64,000 nt of DNA from Populus alba (taxonomy: Eukaryota > Streptophyta > Magnoliopsida > Malpighiales > Salicaceae): positions 11,892,147 to 11,956,146 of the forward strand of contig NC_133297.1 of the NCBI RefSeq assembly GCF_005239225.2, read 5' to 3'. A model generated the notes under the pieces. It was not told where the DNA came from and did no database searches. It saw nothing but the letters and a program-made list of their open reading frames with translations. Each line of letters starts with the position of its first letter. The stretch's first letter is position 1. Positions 49,090-59,909 of the stretch are shown here, one piece after another. Made by a program: the position numbers and the translations under genes.

Positions 49090-49980
49090 TCACTCAGTCA
49101 CGTGCTTCGCTGCTCGTTTCGCCATCTCAATTTTTCCGTACTTCCTGCAGAGGAGAGTAAAGCCCCCCCCCCCCCCCCCCATATAACGGCACCTGGATTT
49201 ACAGGCATGCTTCTTTTTAGCTCTTCGAGGAGTCCAGCTCGGTCTAGAACATCAACCATACAGCTATAATGCTCTATCGATAGTTCGATCTTGATTGTTT
49301 TTGTCATTAACAAGAAATAGTCCGTTTCTCTGTCCACCATACCACCGTGATCACAAGCCGTCAAGACACCTAGGAAACTGACATGATCCGGTTTGCAATT
49401 TGAAGACTCAAGCATTGAAAATAATTGGACCGCTTCATTCTCACGGCCATTCATAGCTAGGCCTAAAAGTAGGGAGTTCCAACATGACAATGCTTTCTTG
49501 GGGGCGCTCTCGAACACTTGGAGAGCCTTATCAATGCTTCCACACTTGAGCACGGTCTATAATTGCTGTAACAACAATAGCATTCAACGCAAAGTTGTTC
49601 TTCACTATATAATCATGAATCCATTCTCCCTGTCCAAGTGCTCCTAAGCAAGCACAGGCATTTAACAAGCTCACCATTGTAAGCTCACTTGGCTTCGTCC
49701 TCTCCTCTTTCATTCTTCTAAACAGATCCGTTGCCTCAAAGAACCTTCCTTTCCCGACATACCTACTAATCACAGAATTCCATGACACTGTACTCCTCAG
49801 CACCATGTTGCCAAACAACCTCCTAGAGACTTGTCAATCTCTCCGCATTTAGCAAGTCCTGAGATCATTGTATTCCACGTAACAACATCAAACCCATAGC
49901 TCCATCAAATATATTTTTTTCCGCTTCACTCAAAAACCCACAATTTACAGCTTGTATATTGTATGAACTGATTCGCACAA
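49090..49980 (-). pseudogene. Pentatricopeptide repeat (PPR) pseudogene, At2g42920 type
   Basis: Remnant of an intronless organelle-targeted PPR gene of the PLS class, whose products bind organellar RNA. Only the C-terminal half remains. Recognisable PPR units read, in order, GFLSEAE, GFDVVTWNTMISGLAKCGEIDKS, TVSWNSVISRYVGKGRFFEA, a long repeat with SLLNACACLGALGQGEWIHD, SCWNSLLLGLAMNGRENEA and FLGVLTACDHGGMVDR. Several lesions break it: a missing base before FDVV (near 49883), a two-base insertion after DKS (near 49830), a two-base loss after AIID (about 49545-49555), loss of about three codons after GLLEE, and a missing base after LLSS. A stop at 49090-49092 ends the remnant far short of the usual E-domain end. 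The run of 18 C at 49163-49180 codes for extra glycines after VIW. The N-terminal half and transit peptide are absent. Confidence 0.88.
49163..49180. repeat. 18-base C homopolymer inside the PPR pseudogene
   Basis: Eighteen C in a row (G on the pseudogene strand) interrupt the conserved VIWxxLLSS region. Relatives have only a few residues here, so this is an expansion. The exact length may be affected by sequencing error. Confidence 0.85.
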
Positions 49981-52979
49981 ACTTTTTTTTACCTTCCGCC
50001 ACCTCTATTTGACGAAAATGTAATATTTTGGGTTATTACCTTGGGCTTGACTTTCTGTGACTCTGAGATCCACACCAGTAATTTGGGTTTTCTTGCCCGC
50101 TTATTTCTTCGAGTGGGCTAATGGGAAGTCCGAAAGTGGGCACCCAACCTCTTGTTTTCTGGGGGAGCGGATGGACCGGTAAACTAATTTATAATCCTCA
50201 ATATTTATCAGTGTTTTTATTTTAGTCACTCAATCTCAAAACTTATTTCTTAGTCCCTAATATCTTACAATTCGATGACATTATTGGGTGGGGACTCTTA
50301 GATTATAGCACAAAATTTTAGAATCTATCATTAGAGAGTTCCTTCTTCAAACGACATTATAAAATGGTGAGATTTTATCTTCCTTTTCCAGATATATTCT
50401 TAATTTCGAAGTGCGTAGCATGTAGCATGTGTATGTTTTAAGATTAATCCACATTAAAAAGATAAATTTGTGATGGCTATAGCAATTATTATCAAACAAT
50501 AATGCTTGTTCTTTTAAATATTTTTACTTCAAATTGTCCCCATCAAACACATGCCCACTTAATATAATCCAGCAAGAGAGCAACGATCGAGAAGTGGCTT
50601 TAATTGCACTTATAAAAAAAAATTAAGACTAGGAGTATATTATATAGCAGTACTAAATAATGTATCCAATTGGTCAAAAGTGCAGCCTCGGGATAGAGTT
50701 CTGGACGGCTCACCTTTTGTTTTTGAGGAGCAATTTTAGTAATTTTCTTAACATTTTTTACAATGGTCCCCTTCCTTGCAAATTTAAATATAAAATTTTG
50801 TTGGAATGGTGGTTCATATGAACGTTTGGTATTAGTGGCCATCAAATGCTAAACACTAGTAGATGATTGATGATGCCACTAATTACACGTTGATTAGGAG
50901 ACGATGATTTTTATTTTTTATAAGTATAAAAGACACATTTCTTTTTAAGAAACGCATTTTAAAATTAAAAAAAATTAACAATATCTCTTGAAATGATAAA
51001 ATAATACATCATCAATTATTCAAATTTTAACTTTGAATCATAGCAAACATTAAAATTAAGTTTTATCTTAAGATCCTGACCAAAACACGTTTGGTCTACA
51101 TACGTTTTAAGGTATAATTTTGAAATTCAGCTCGGTCTAGTAGGCGACTCAGGACCCGGCCGACCCGGGACTGGAACCAAGCCTGATTGAAGAAAAAATA
51201 AAGGAAGGAAAAAACCGGTATGATCCAGCGAATTGACTCGACAAAACCTGGTAAAAAATCTCGCTGCAACCCGTTGATTTTTGTTTTTTGTTTTTTTTTC
51301 TAAAACGATGTCACTTTAATTTTTTAAAATAAAAAGAATTGATCTGAGTAATCCGATGATCTTATCAGAACCCGGATCTTAAATCATATCAGGTCTAAAA
51401 ACTATATTTTGAGGCAAGTCATAATCAATTTAGGGATATGTTTAGTTTGAGGTTAAAAATTGGAATCAAGGAATTACGTGCCCAGGATATAAAAAAGTGA
51501 TTAAAGAATAAATTGTTATGATGTTTGGTAATATTGTAAAAAGCTATTTATAATAACGAGGTTCAATAATTTTTTTTAATTAATATCAAAATCAAATATA
51601 ATAAATAAATAACAAATAATGGCTAATGGTTAAAGCCAATTGTAGTCTTGAAATGAAATAAATATTGAAATTAAAAAATGATATGTACAAATTCTGAAAT
51701 TCCTCTCAGGTTATTTTTTCCCTCGCCCTCCTAGCATCATCAAGTGTTAACCCTCTCTCCCCAACAAAACTATCAAACAAGGTTAAAAGCTAATTCTTTA
51801 AAATTGAATCCCCTCCGATCCTAAATCAAAAACAATTTAGGCTAAAAAATATTAATTAAGAGAAGAAAAGGGAGTTGTTAGACCTCTTCACGAGATTAGG
51901 AATAAAACTTAGTTGTGATCGGTTTGTCCTGCATGGTTTTTCCTGGGAGCTGACTGTGAGTCTACTCTACTCTTTTCTTTTCTTTTCTTTTATAAGTTTT
52001 TTCCATGCGTGGTTGCTTAAAAATCTTGCTTCGGCTTTTCTGCTCGACATCAATATACGACGACGCGTTACCTGAGATGGGCATGGTATGCCTTAAGCAC
52101 CACTCTTTACAGTCAGGGAATCATTATCTATTTCCATGTCGAAGTGAAAACTTCGACAGGTTTGTGTCACCGAGAAGAATAAGAAATGAAAGGCACATTC
52201 TCTCCATGTAGTTGGCAGTCTTGATCAGTAACAACCCAACAAGAAACTGTAGCGAATACTTTAACCCAACCAAAAAGCAGAGAGTATACTTGAGTATCAC
52301 TCACCCCACTTCGGGAGATCCAGGCTCGATCACCCCACATAAGGTCAGTTGTGCAGTGCCAGATTGATCACAAAAACATGCAGCACATAATATAGAGCAA
52401 AGAAATTGACTGGATCCAATACAAGTTCGACCTGTGCTCTCAATCTCTCATTGTTTATAAGACGGTGAAAGAAGACGCATAAACTTAAAAAAAAATATTA
52501 AGACAAAAGGCAAGATGTATACATCATCGTCATCATTACAACCATCACTTGTTAGCCCACAAACCAAATCTAAATTCCAAAACGATTCTCTCCCTTTACT
52601 TCTTTTTCAACCCTTCTTCTCACCTTTTCCCTCCTTTGTTGTTCCATCTCTTGCTTGCACCCTCCTCTACACCCATGTCTCCTTTCTCAAGTCTTCATCT
52701 ACACCCACACAGAGCTACTCTTTCTCTCTCAAGACTGTACTTATTCCACAAGATATATATTTTTTATAAAGCACAAAGGATGCAAAATCTTGTTTTCTCA
52801 ACAAGATCATTGATGCGCGCTTCTGTAGTTTAAGATTTATTTGCTTCTTTTCCCTTTTCTTGCTTTGAATAAAGGGTAAGCTGGTTGGATAAATACATCA
52901 TAGAAGAGAAAGAAGGAGAACGAGAAGAGAAGAAGAAGGAGAAGGAGAAGGAGAAGAAGAGGGCTTGGGGTTTAAGCCC
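49981..52979. other. Intergenic region between the PPR pseudogene and the X8-protein gene
   Basis: No convincing gene. About 51120-51440 holds a decayed repeat with GACCCGG/ACCCGGGAC words and AAAACGATGTCACTTTAATT, a type that recurs in pieces at 16.2 and 28.1-28.7 kb. About 52.3-52.98 kb is less AT-rich and ends in a GAA/GAG-rich tract just before the X8 start codon, so it is probably that gene's promoter and leader. Small ORFs at 51875-52211 and 52515-52833 show no family features. Confidence 0.55.
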
Positions 52980-55607
52980 ATGGGTGGCAGAGTCATCTAC
53001 TCCCTGATGTTTTTCTTACTCGGTCTCTTCCTTTCTTCAGGTGATGATTTGCTTTGTATGATTGGAATGACGCTATTGCAGAAAAATTGTGTTTCACAAC
53101 TTCGTTTCCATCAGACCAAGGAAGCAACAATTTCACATTATTGTTTTTTTTTTTCTTTTTGATATATAAATCATTACTGATGTTCTTAATTTCTTGTTAA
53201 CTCAAACATACATGATATACTTAAATTAGATTTCAGAAACAATATGGAGATTTATTTTTTATTAAATTGGTTTGCTGTGAGTCTTATCTCCTCATTCAAG
53301 TTCTTGTTTTATTTCTGTTCTTTGTAGCCAAGCTTTCGCTACTTTTTTTACATGTCGGAAGCAGAATTTGATAGCTTTCTTCCATGTGGTTTTAGCCCTC
53401 TTTTTGAAAATGATGCTTCTTTCTGCACACATGATTCTTTCCTATCCATTGGGCTATAGTCTATTGTACGAAGTAGATTTTTCAAATTTCCAATCATGGT
53501 TCTTATTCAATTTCAAAGCCTGTCCTTCCTTTTTTTTCTTGTCAGTTATTAAACATGGTGGCCTACTCCAGTTGGACACTCTTGCTGCACTGTAAATTAC
53601 CATTCTACTAGTGACTTTAGGCTAGTCGGTGAATTTTGGAACCATGCACATAATAATATCTTGATGTTAAGTCTGAAATAGTGTGTGAACAGCACTAAAA
53701 AACTCGACGATTCCAAGGAAGGCTTGATTTTACTCTTGATTTGAAATCCAGGTTCAAGTGTTGCAGAAACGTTAGCAAATGAGAATAGTAGACAGGCAGA
53801 CCATGGAACAAAACAAGTTGTCGTGGATGCGAGTTCTATTTCCAGTTCCCGAAAGGACATCACCACCCCGATAACAACTGTTCCCACAATAATTCCCACC
53901 ACTCCCACTGCTTCAACTCCAGAAATAAACCCAAATTCCGAGCCTGATTCCACATCGCCTGCTACCATGACACCAATGGTAACCCCAACCTCAACGGCAT
54001 CACCTGTATCTCCCGGAGCTAGCTGGTGTATCGCTAGCCAAAGTGCATCACCAACAGCGTTGCAAGTTGCTTTGGACTATGCTTGTGGCTATGGCGGTGC
54101 TGATTGCTCAGCAATTCAGCCAAGTGGAAGCTGTTACAATCCAAATACTCTCCGTGATCATGCCTCTTATGCATTCAACAGCTATTATCAGAAGAATCCA
54201 GTGCCCAGTAGCTGTAATTTTGGAGGAACTGCTGTTACTACAAGCACCAATCCAAGTAAGTTGGGGCCTTTACGGTGCCGTATCCACTCATTCTCTATGT
54301 CGCATTTTCATTCATTATATGAGATTAGTTATAACTTAGTCCCCGTAGTTTATCAGAATTAATTAATTAGCACTCGTGGTTTCACAAATTAAATATTTAA
54401 TCCTTGTATTTTTTTTTAAAAATTACATCTATAGCTTAATCATTTTCGTTCATTTTATGCTAATTTTCAATTTATTTTTATTTAAAAATTTAAAAATTTG
54501 AAAGAAAGAAAAAAGATAATAAGTGGATGGTATAAAAGATTAATGAGAAAATTGAGCATTTTTTGGTCTATAAAACTACTAAATTGAGTATACTCAATAG
54601 TGGTCAAAAAACTATTTAATAAGTTTTAATATAAAAAATTTTATGGTGCTTAAAGAGTAATTAGTAATATTTATTTGTTATTTTACAATTTCTCTTTTAA
54701 TATTATTAGGATTAATTATTATTTTATATATATAAACAATTGGAAGTAAGTTATAATTAACTCTTCATTATATCCAACCATATATATATATATACACCCT
54801 ACGAGTGGATTTGGATTAGAAATCAACAATGGGGGTTGGTAAAACTTACCACACCGAATTAATTGATTGACCAGTTAACACAACTTCCTTTCGACAAATG
54901 CTTGGAGTCACGGTTTTCTTTTCTATGTTCGCACTTTACGGTGAAGTTTTTAATTTTCCCTTTTAATTAACACCTGAATTTCTGTCTTTTTTTATTATTA
55001 TTATTATTTTTATGAATGATCAATGGTAAATTCCCGGTCACACACTTGTAAGTCTACCTTTTCCACTCATCTGTAAGTATCGGTCGTAAAGGTTTCAGGG
55101 GATTCGGCTTCTTTATTCCTTATTCTGAACAAAAAAGAAAGAAAGAAAAAGCAATGCTTTTCTTTTATTTATGCTTAATTTCCCATCTTCAAGCTCTTAT
55201 TTGAACAGTGCTTCACTCTGCTAATGAACAAAAAAGCTGTGCTCTGAGTTACTTGTTCTGTTTTTTTTTTTTTTTTTTTCAATGCAATTTCAGGTACTGG
55301 GACATGTCAATTTCCCTCCACGAGGTGATCTTTCTTACTAGCCATAGTTTTCTCTTTTTTTCGTCAAATCGATAAACTTCAGCTGGTTGATTTTTCTCCA
55401 AACTCAACTTACCTGGATTTGGAAATGTCTTGCAGCACAAGCTCATCAATCTTGAACACCACAAATTCAAATGGAGCAACTGTTTATGGCGCCGTCCCTT
55501 CAAATCCTACCCCATCGGTGGCTGCCAGAATTAACGAGACACCACATTTTATGTCTGTGACATTTCTCATCGTGTTTCTGGCTAAATTAACATCATCTCC
55601 GTTCTAG
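52980..55607 (+). CDS. X8 (CBM43) domain protein with signal peptide and GPI-type C-terminus
   Basis: Secreted cell-surface protein of the X8/PDCB-like group; X8 domains bind beta-1,3-glucan (callose), and related proteins sit at plasmodesmata or the cell wall. Four exons, 52980-53040, 53752-54255, 55294-55324 and 55436-55607, give 255 aa. Residues 1-21 are a signal peptide ([14 protein letters not shown]). A Thr/Pro/Ser-rich, probably O-glycosylated spacer covers about 45-110. The X8 domain starts at WC (112-113) and keeps six cysteines, with [13 protein letters not shown] and SYAFNSYYQ motifs typical of the family. A Ser/Asn-rich linker precedes a hydrophobic tail (237-255, [11 protein letters not shown]), consistent with GPI-anchor addition. 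The 31-base exon 3 is supported by phase and by supplying the last cysteine. The ATG at 52980 is chosen because it starts the signal peptide. Arabidopsis At2g42930 is the likely counterpart by position. Confidence 0.9.
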
Positions 55608-56259
55608 AGTGGATACACTTATTCGATTCGGTACATTAATTAAACGGTACTGTCCTGATCGATAGCTTGCTAATCTATGCTTTTTAGGAGACTTAGAAGC
55701 ACATGTGCAGGGATGATGAAAGCTAGGGGTATATATCTCGTTGCCTTGGCTTTTTTGTTACAAAACTATATTTGATGTGTAAATTAGTCTTTAGTGATCA
55801 CATTGAAGGGAGGTAGTGTAGAGAAAGAAATCTTATTTTGTTGGTGGGGTTTTTTTGTACTGGTAGAAGAATTTGCAGATATCTTCCTTTTTTCTGTATT
55901 TGTTGGTGATGAGAATAAGAAATTAACTTTGTTCGTTTGCTAAGATGTGCTCCAGCTGTTGATTTATCTGGGGAAAAAAAAATCGAGTTCTTGGACAGGA
56001 TACAAAATCTCTTGGCTTGCTCTAACAATCTTAGCCCTGCAGTCCTCGGAGGAAGTAATTTATATTTGTCTTCGAAATTGGATTCCTAAGCTTGTCTCAG
56101 ATGTCTTGCACAGTGTAGAATTTTATGTAGTCGGGTTTGGTTTGGTGGGCTACCTAGTGAGCTCTGTTTTTAATGGTTTAACATGTTGATATAACATTTT
56201 TTAAAAGTGCTTACATGGCAACATCAAAATCACACTACAGAATTGTTTAGCAATGCTGT

Positions 56260-56405
56260 TAAAATATTATTTTTTTAAAATTTAAAATTTATTTATTTAA
56301 AATTAGTTATTTTTTAGTGTTTTTAGATCGTTTTAATATGTTAATAAAAAATATATTATTTTAATATATTTCTAAATAAAAATATTTTAAAATACTATTT
56401 TTATT
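56260..56405 (-). repeat. Copy of the dispersed AT-rich repeat
   Basis: The plus strand reads TTTTTTAGTGTTTTTAGATC, GTTTTAATATGTTAATAAAA and ATAAAAATATTTTAAAATAC, which is the family core in reverse orientation. Confidence 0.5.
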
Positions 56406-57413
56406 TTTATTAGACGTGAAACCGTCACTAAATATCAGGCATTTCTCGTAGAGATTAAACAGTATTCGACTCCAAATTAGTGATTTTTTATTCCAGTTGC
56501 GCAACCAAACCAAACTTCTAACATAATAGAATGATAAACACATACTCGAGCTCTGGCCAGCAAAGACTAAGAGGGCCCTAGCCATTCATTGTGCTACATT
56601 ATTATGTCTTAACCACTCATTTTTTTACACATCCTTTCATGGAAGACCCTAACAAATTTCATGTTATTTTTTATTTTTTTCCAATTCACAAAACTTGCGA
56701 GCAAATGGAGCTAACAAATGGAGATTATTTTCTACCAGGGAAAACTAATTGAACAAAATGCAGTGAGAGCCACGCCGAAATCTTGGCCGCCATGTTATGA
56801 AATCCTCTGGTTTCTTTTTTCTTGGACATGGAAGACTCTGTATGTATCCAAAAAGTTAAGAGCACAACAGAAAGAAATAGGGCATCATATGGTGCTGACG
56901 AAGATTACCAAGACAAGAGTTAATGAATTACATGTATCTGAGTGGTAACAAAAAACCTTAGAAGAAGTTTGAAGAAGAAAAGGGAAGCCCTTTCTTTCAT
57001 GAATGAATCGATTGTTTCCACAAGAAAAAAGGGTCGAAATCCAGAGTTTAAAAGCACGGACTCAGGCTTCGAAAAGAACCTTGCAGGTTCACGACAAAAG
57101 GCAAAAGATTATACCATTGATGCCGACCGAGTCTAGACAAACCAACCTAAAAAAAGACAAGAATCAGAACCGCAAATTGTGAATTGCCTTGCTATAGACA
57201 AAAGCTCCGAGACAGCTAAAACATTGCCTCGCATTTCCAATCCCAGCAGGGAAACGAGAGAAATAAAAGTGCTCATAACCCAGGCCAAGAGATCCCACCT
57301 ACAAGAACTCCTAGAGATCTATAAAATGAATACACATTCCCAGAATTCTCAAATTATGTCATAGCACTCGGCTGATCTTTGTTCAGCCTCGCCTGAATAT
57401 AATAGTGATTCCT

Positions 57414-57592
57414 GGGACGGAGCTAAGAATTTTTAACAAATTAAAGAAAAAATCACAAATTTAAATTAATCTTCTTGTTTTAGAGCTAAAATTACAAATT
57501 TGTGGAACGAGGGCTCGAACAAAAAAAAAAAAAAAAAACAAATCTTGCAGGCGGCGGGACCCTGCTTGCCCCTCCTAGTTCCGCCGCTGCCC
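57414..57592. mobile_element. Short non-autonomous element with imperfect terminal inverted repeats
   Basis: The left end reads GGGACGGAGCTAAGAATTT and the right end, reversed, reads GGGCAGCGGCGGAACTAGGAG. They share a CGGA(G/A)CTA core. The ~180-bp interior is AT-rich with an A run and no ORF. I associate GGGGCGGAGC-type ends with small non-autonomous plant elements. No clear target-site duplication is visible, so the class is uncertain. Confidence 0.4.
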
Positions 57593-59909
57593 ATTCATAT
57601 CTCTTATACCTTGGGCCACACCGGTCGCTTTGAAACTCAAGTACTTTCCACGACGACTTCGACATGCCTATAAAAATATAGGCTGCTCGTTTTCAAAGGA
57701 TAGTTGCTTGTGAATGTGAAAGGATCGTTGTCATTAAAAGTTAAAGTTTAATAAATATATTATTTTAATATATTTATAAATATAAAACACTTTAAAACAT
57801 ATCGTTTAACAAGCATGCCCGAGCTCTTTCACGAATATATACAGTTTTGCAATTACCCTTTCATCCATTCATTGCAAGTGCAGGGGATTTGAAACCAAGC
57901 ACGCATATCAGTATAGTATGGAAAGGGGGGAAACTCCCATGGATGTGCTTCAAAGATAAAACCACCATCGCCTCCCGTCCCCGCCATGCTTCCTCAAACT
58001 GTAAAAATATAGTAAATATCTGATTTCATTAAAATTTCCAGATTTTAAGAACGTTGATCAACCGCCCTGATCAACGTTAATTTCACACATGGACCTGTAA
58101 ATGCTTCAGTCATTGGAAGAAAAATCATGCAGATGCAGGGCATGGATCCAAAGAGACAGGATGATCATGAGGGGTTGGAATGTTGAATCTTTTGTCCTGA
58201 GAAGATCATTATGCACAAATTAAATTACTACGCTATTTTTGGAAGATTAAAGTTGAGAGCTTTTTTTGAAGTATGGGGCCGCCGTAGCCCACCAGTGCGC
58301 CGCTGACTCTTTTGGCCGCAGGGCATTGATTAGTTTGTCAAAACGCCAAAATTTAGGTTAGACTTTTAACTTTCTTAATTATTTTTGTAGTATTTTTAGA
58401 TATTGAATTTCATTTGAAATTAAATTCTTAACATTTAATAAGATTCTAAACACGAAATTTTATTAAAACTTTTGAATTGAAATATATATTTTATATATAC
58501 TTGGCTTTCTCCATTAAACTACCACCTACATTAAAAAAATAGAAAAGAAAAGGACTTGATTAAAATATCCGACCATAAAAAAATCTTATTTCTAAACATC
58601 ATGCATCTTGAAACATCGTCATTGAACTAGATAAAAAGTTAAGCATGTTAAACCGCGAGAACGGTGAGTTTAATAACTCTCCACAATATCTGCAGGGTAA
58701 GATAAATAATATTCAAGTGCTGCAGAATATTATAGACAGAGCCGGTCTGGAGCCCAGAAAATAGAAGGCACGATTCAGGACTCTTAGGGGTGGGAATCAT
58801 TTTTCAAGCTGGACAATAATATATGTATAGGCCCCATGGGCTATGGAGAATAATCGATTTTTCGTATAATTAACTTTAATTTTTTTAAATAAAAAATAAA
58901 AGGTGAAGGCTGTAGCCGCAGAACGACGCAGGGGAGAATCTCGCCGCTTTAAGTACAGGAACGCACCAATCGAAACGGTAGGGTAATCAGCCTCCAGCAG
59001 AATTGACGCGGCGGAGGCCCATCTTATGAGATCCTTTCAAGAAGTGTTTGGCTACAGGGGTAGAATAGCCTGCATGAGAAATAGATTATGCTGGTTTCCT
59101 TCTCGCCTTACAACACCTCTTCCGTTTTTAAAAAATCCAAAGCATTTTCGTTGGAATGGATTCACTTCCAAAGCCCATCTTATATATATATTTTTTAATT
59201 TGAATTGTTGGTAAGGTAATAAAATATGATTTATATTTTTTTAATATTTTTTTTTGTTAATAAGAATAAAAACATCTACTAAAAATAATATATTACAACA
59301 ATAATAGATTTAAAAATGTCATGAAATATAAACACAAATTAGGAATTATTAAACGTCGAAGAATATATCAAAAACTAACTCTAAAATATAAAATATAAAA
59401 ACAAATTAAACTAATTTCCTCCCTAGAATATGTAAACGTATATCCTCCCTCTTCAAACATAATGACTGATAATAATTCTCCAATCCCATTATGATATCAC
59501 ATGGAAACATTAATTATAATAAAAAATTTAATAGTTAAAAGTCAAAATGACTTATTAATTTTGTATGTGTTGGTAATGATACAAGATGTTTTTATAAAAA
59601 TACTTTTTAATCAAAAAATATTATAAAATATATTTTTATATTTTTTATTGTTTTACCTTATTCACAATTACTAGAAAATACCCCCACCAATGAATTAAGT
59701 CGCCGTTTAAAAATAATTAGTTAGTACAATTGAAATTAGAAACCTTTGCTAGAATTAGCGTTCCACCCACGCGTGTAAAGTATCCAAACAGACCCCAACC
59801 TAGTACGGAGCCCGTGTTACAACAAGTCACCAAGAAATAGCGGTGTTGGAGCCGGGGGAGTGAGAGAAGGGGCAGTACCGTGGAAAAAGAAAGGCAGAGA
59901 GCAGAGAAA

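Larger units (their letters stand above)
55608..59909. other. Intergenic region between the X8-protein gene and PRS4
   Basis: About 55.6-56.0 kb is probably X8-gene 3' UTR. A repeat copy, a fragment of another near 57.73-57.81 kb and a short inverted-repeat element follow. Lys-rich ORFs at 56718-57364 lie in different frames without family features. GC-richer patches at 58.25-58.35 and 58.90-59.05 kb contain no ORF of note. The PRS4 promoter should lie at about 59.65-59.9 kb. Confidence 0.55.

Noticed and set aside
49393..49647. Plus-strand ORF over the PPR region
   Set aside because: Shadow of the minus-strand PPR remnant, which has clear motif matches.
56718..57364. Three Lys-rich ORFs
   Set aside because: They lie in different frames, without splice sites or family motifs, in repeat-containing spacer.
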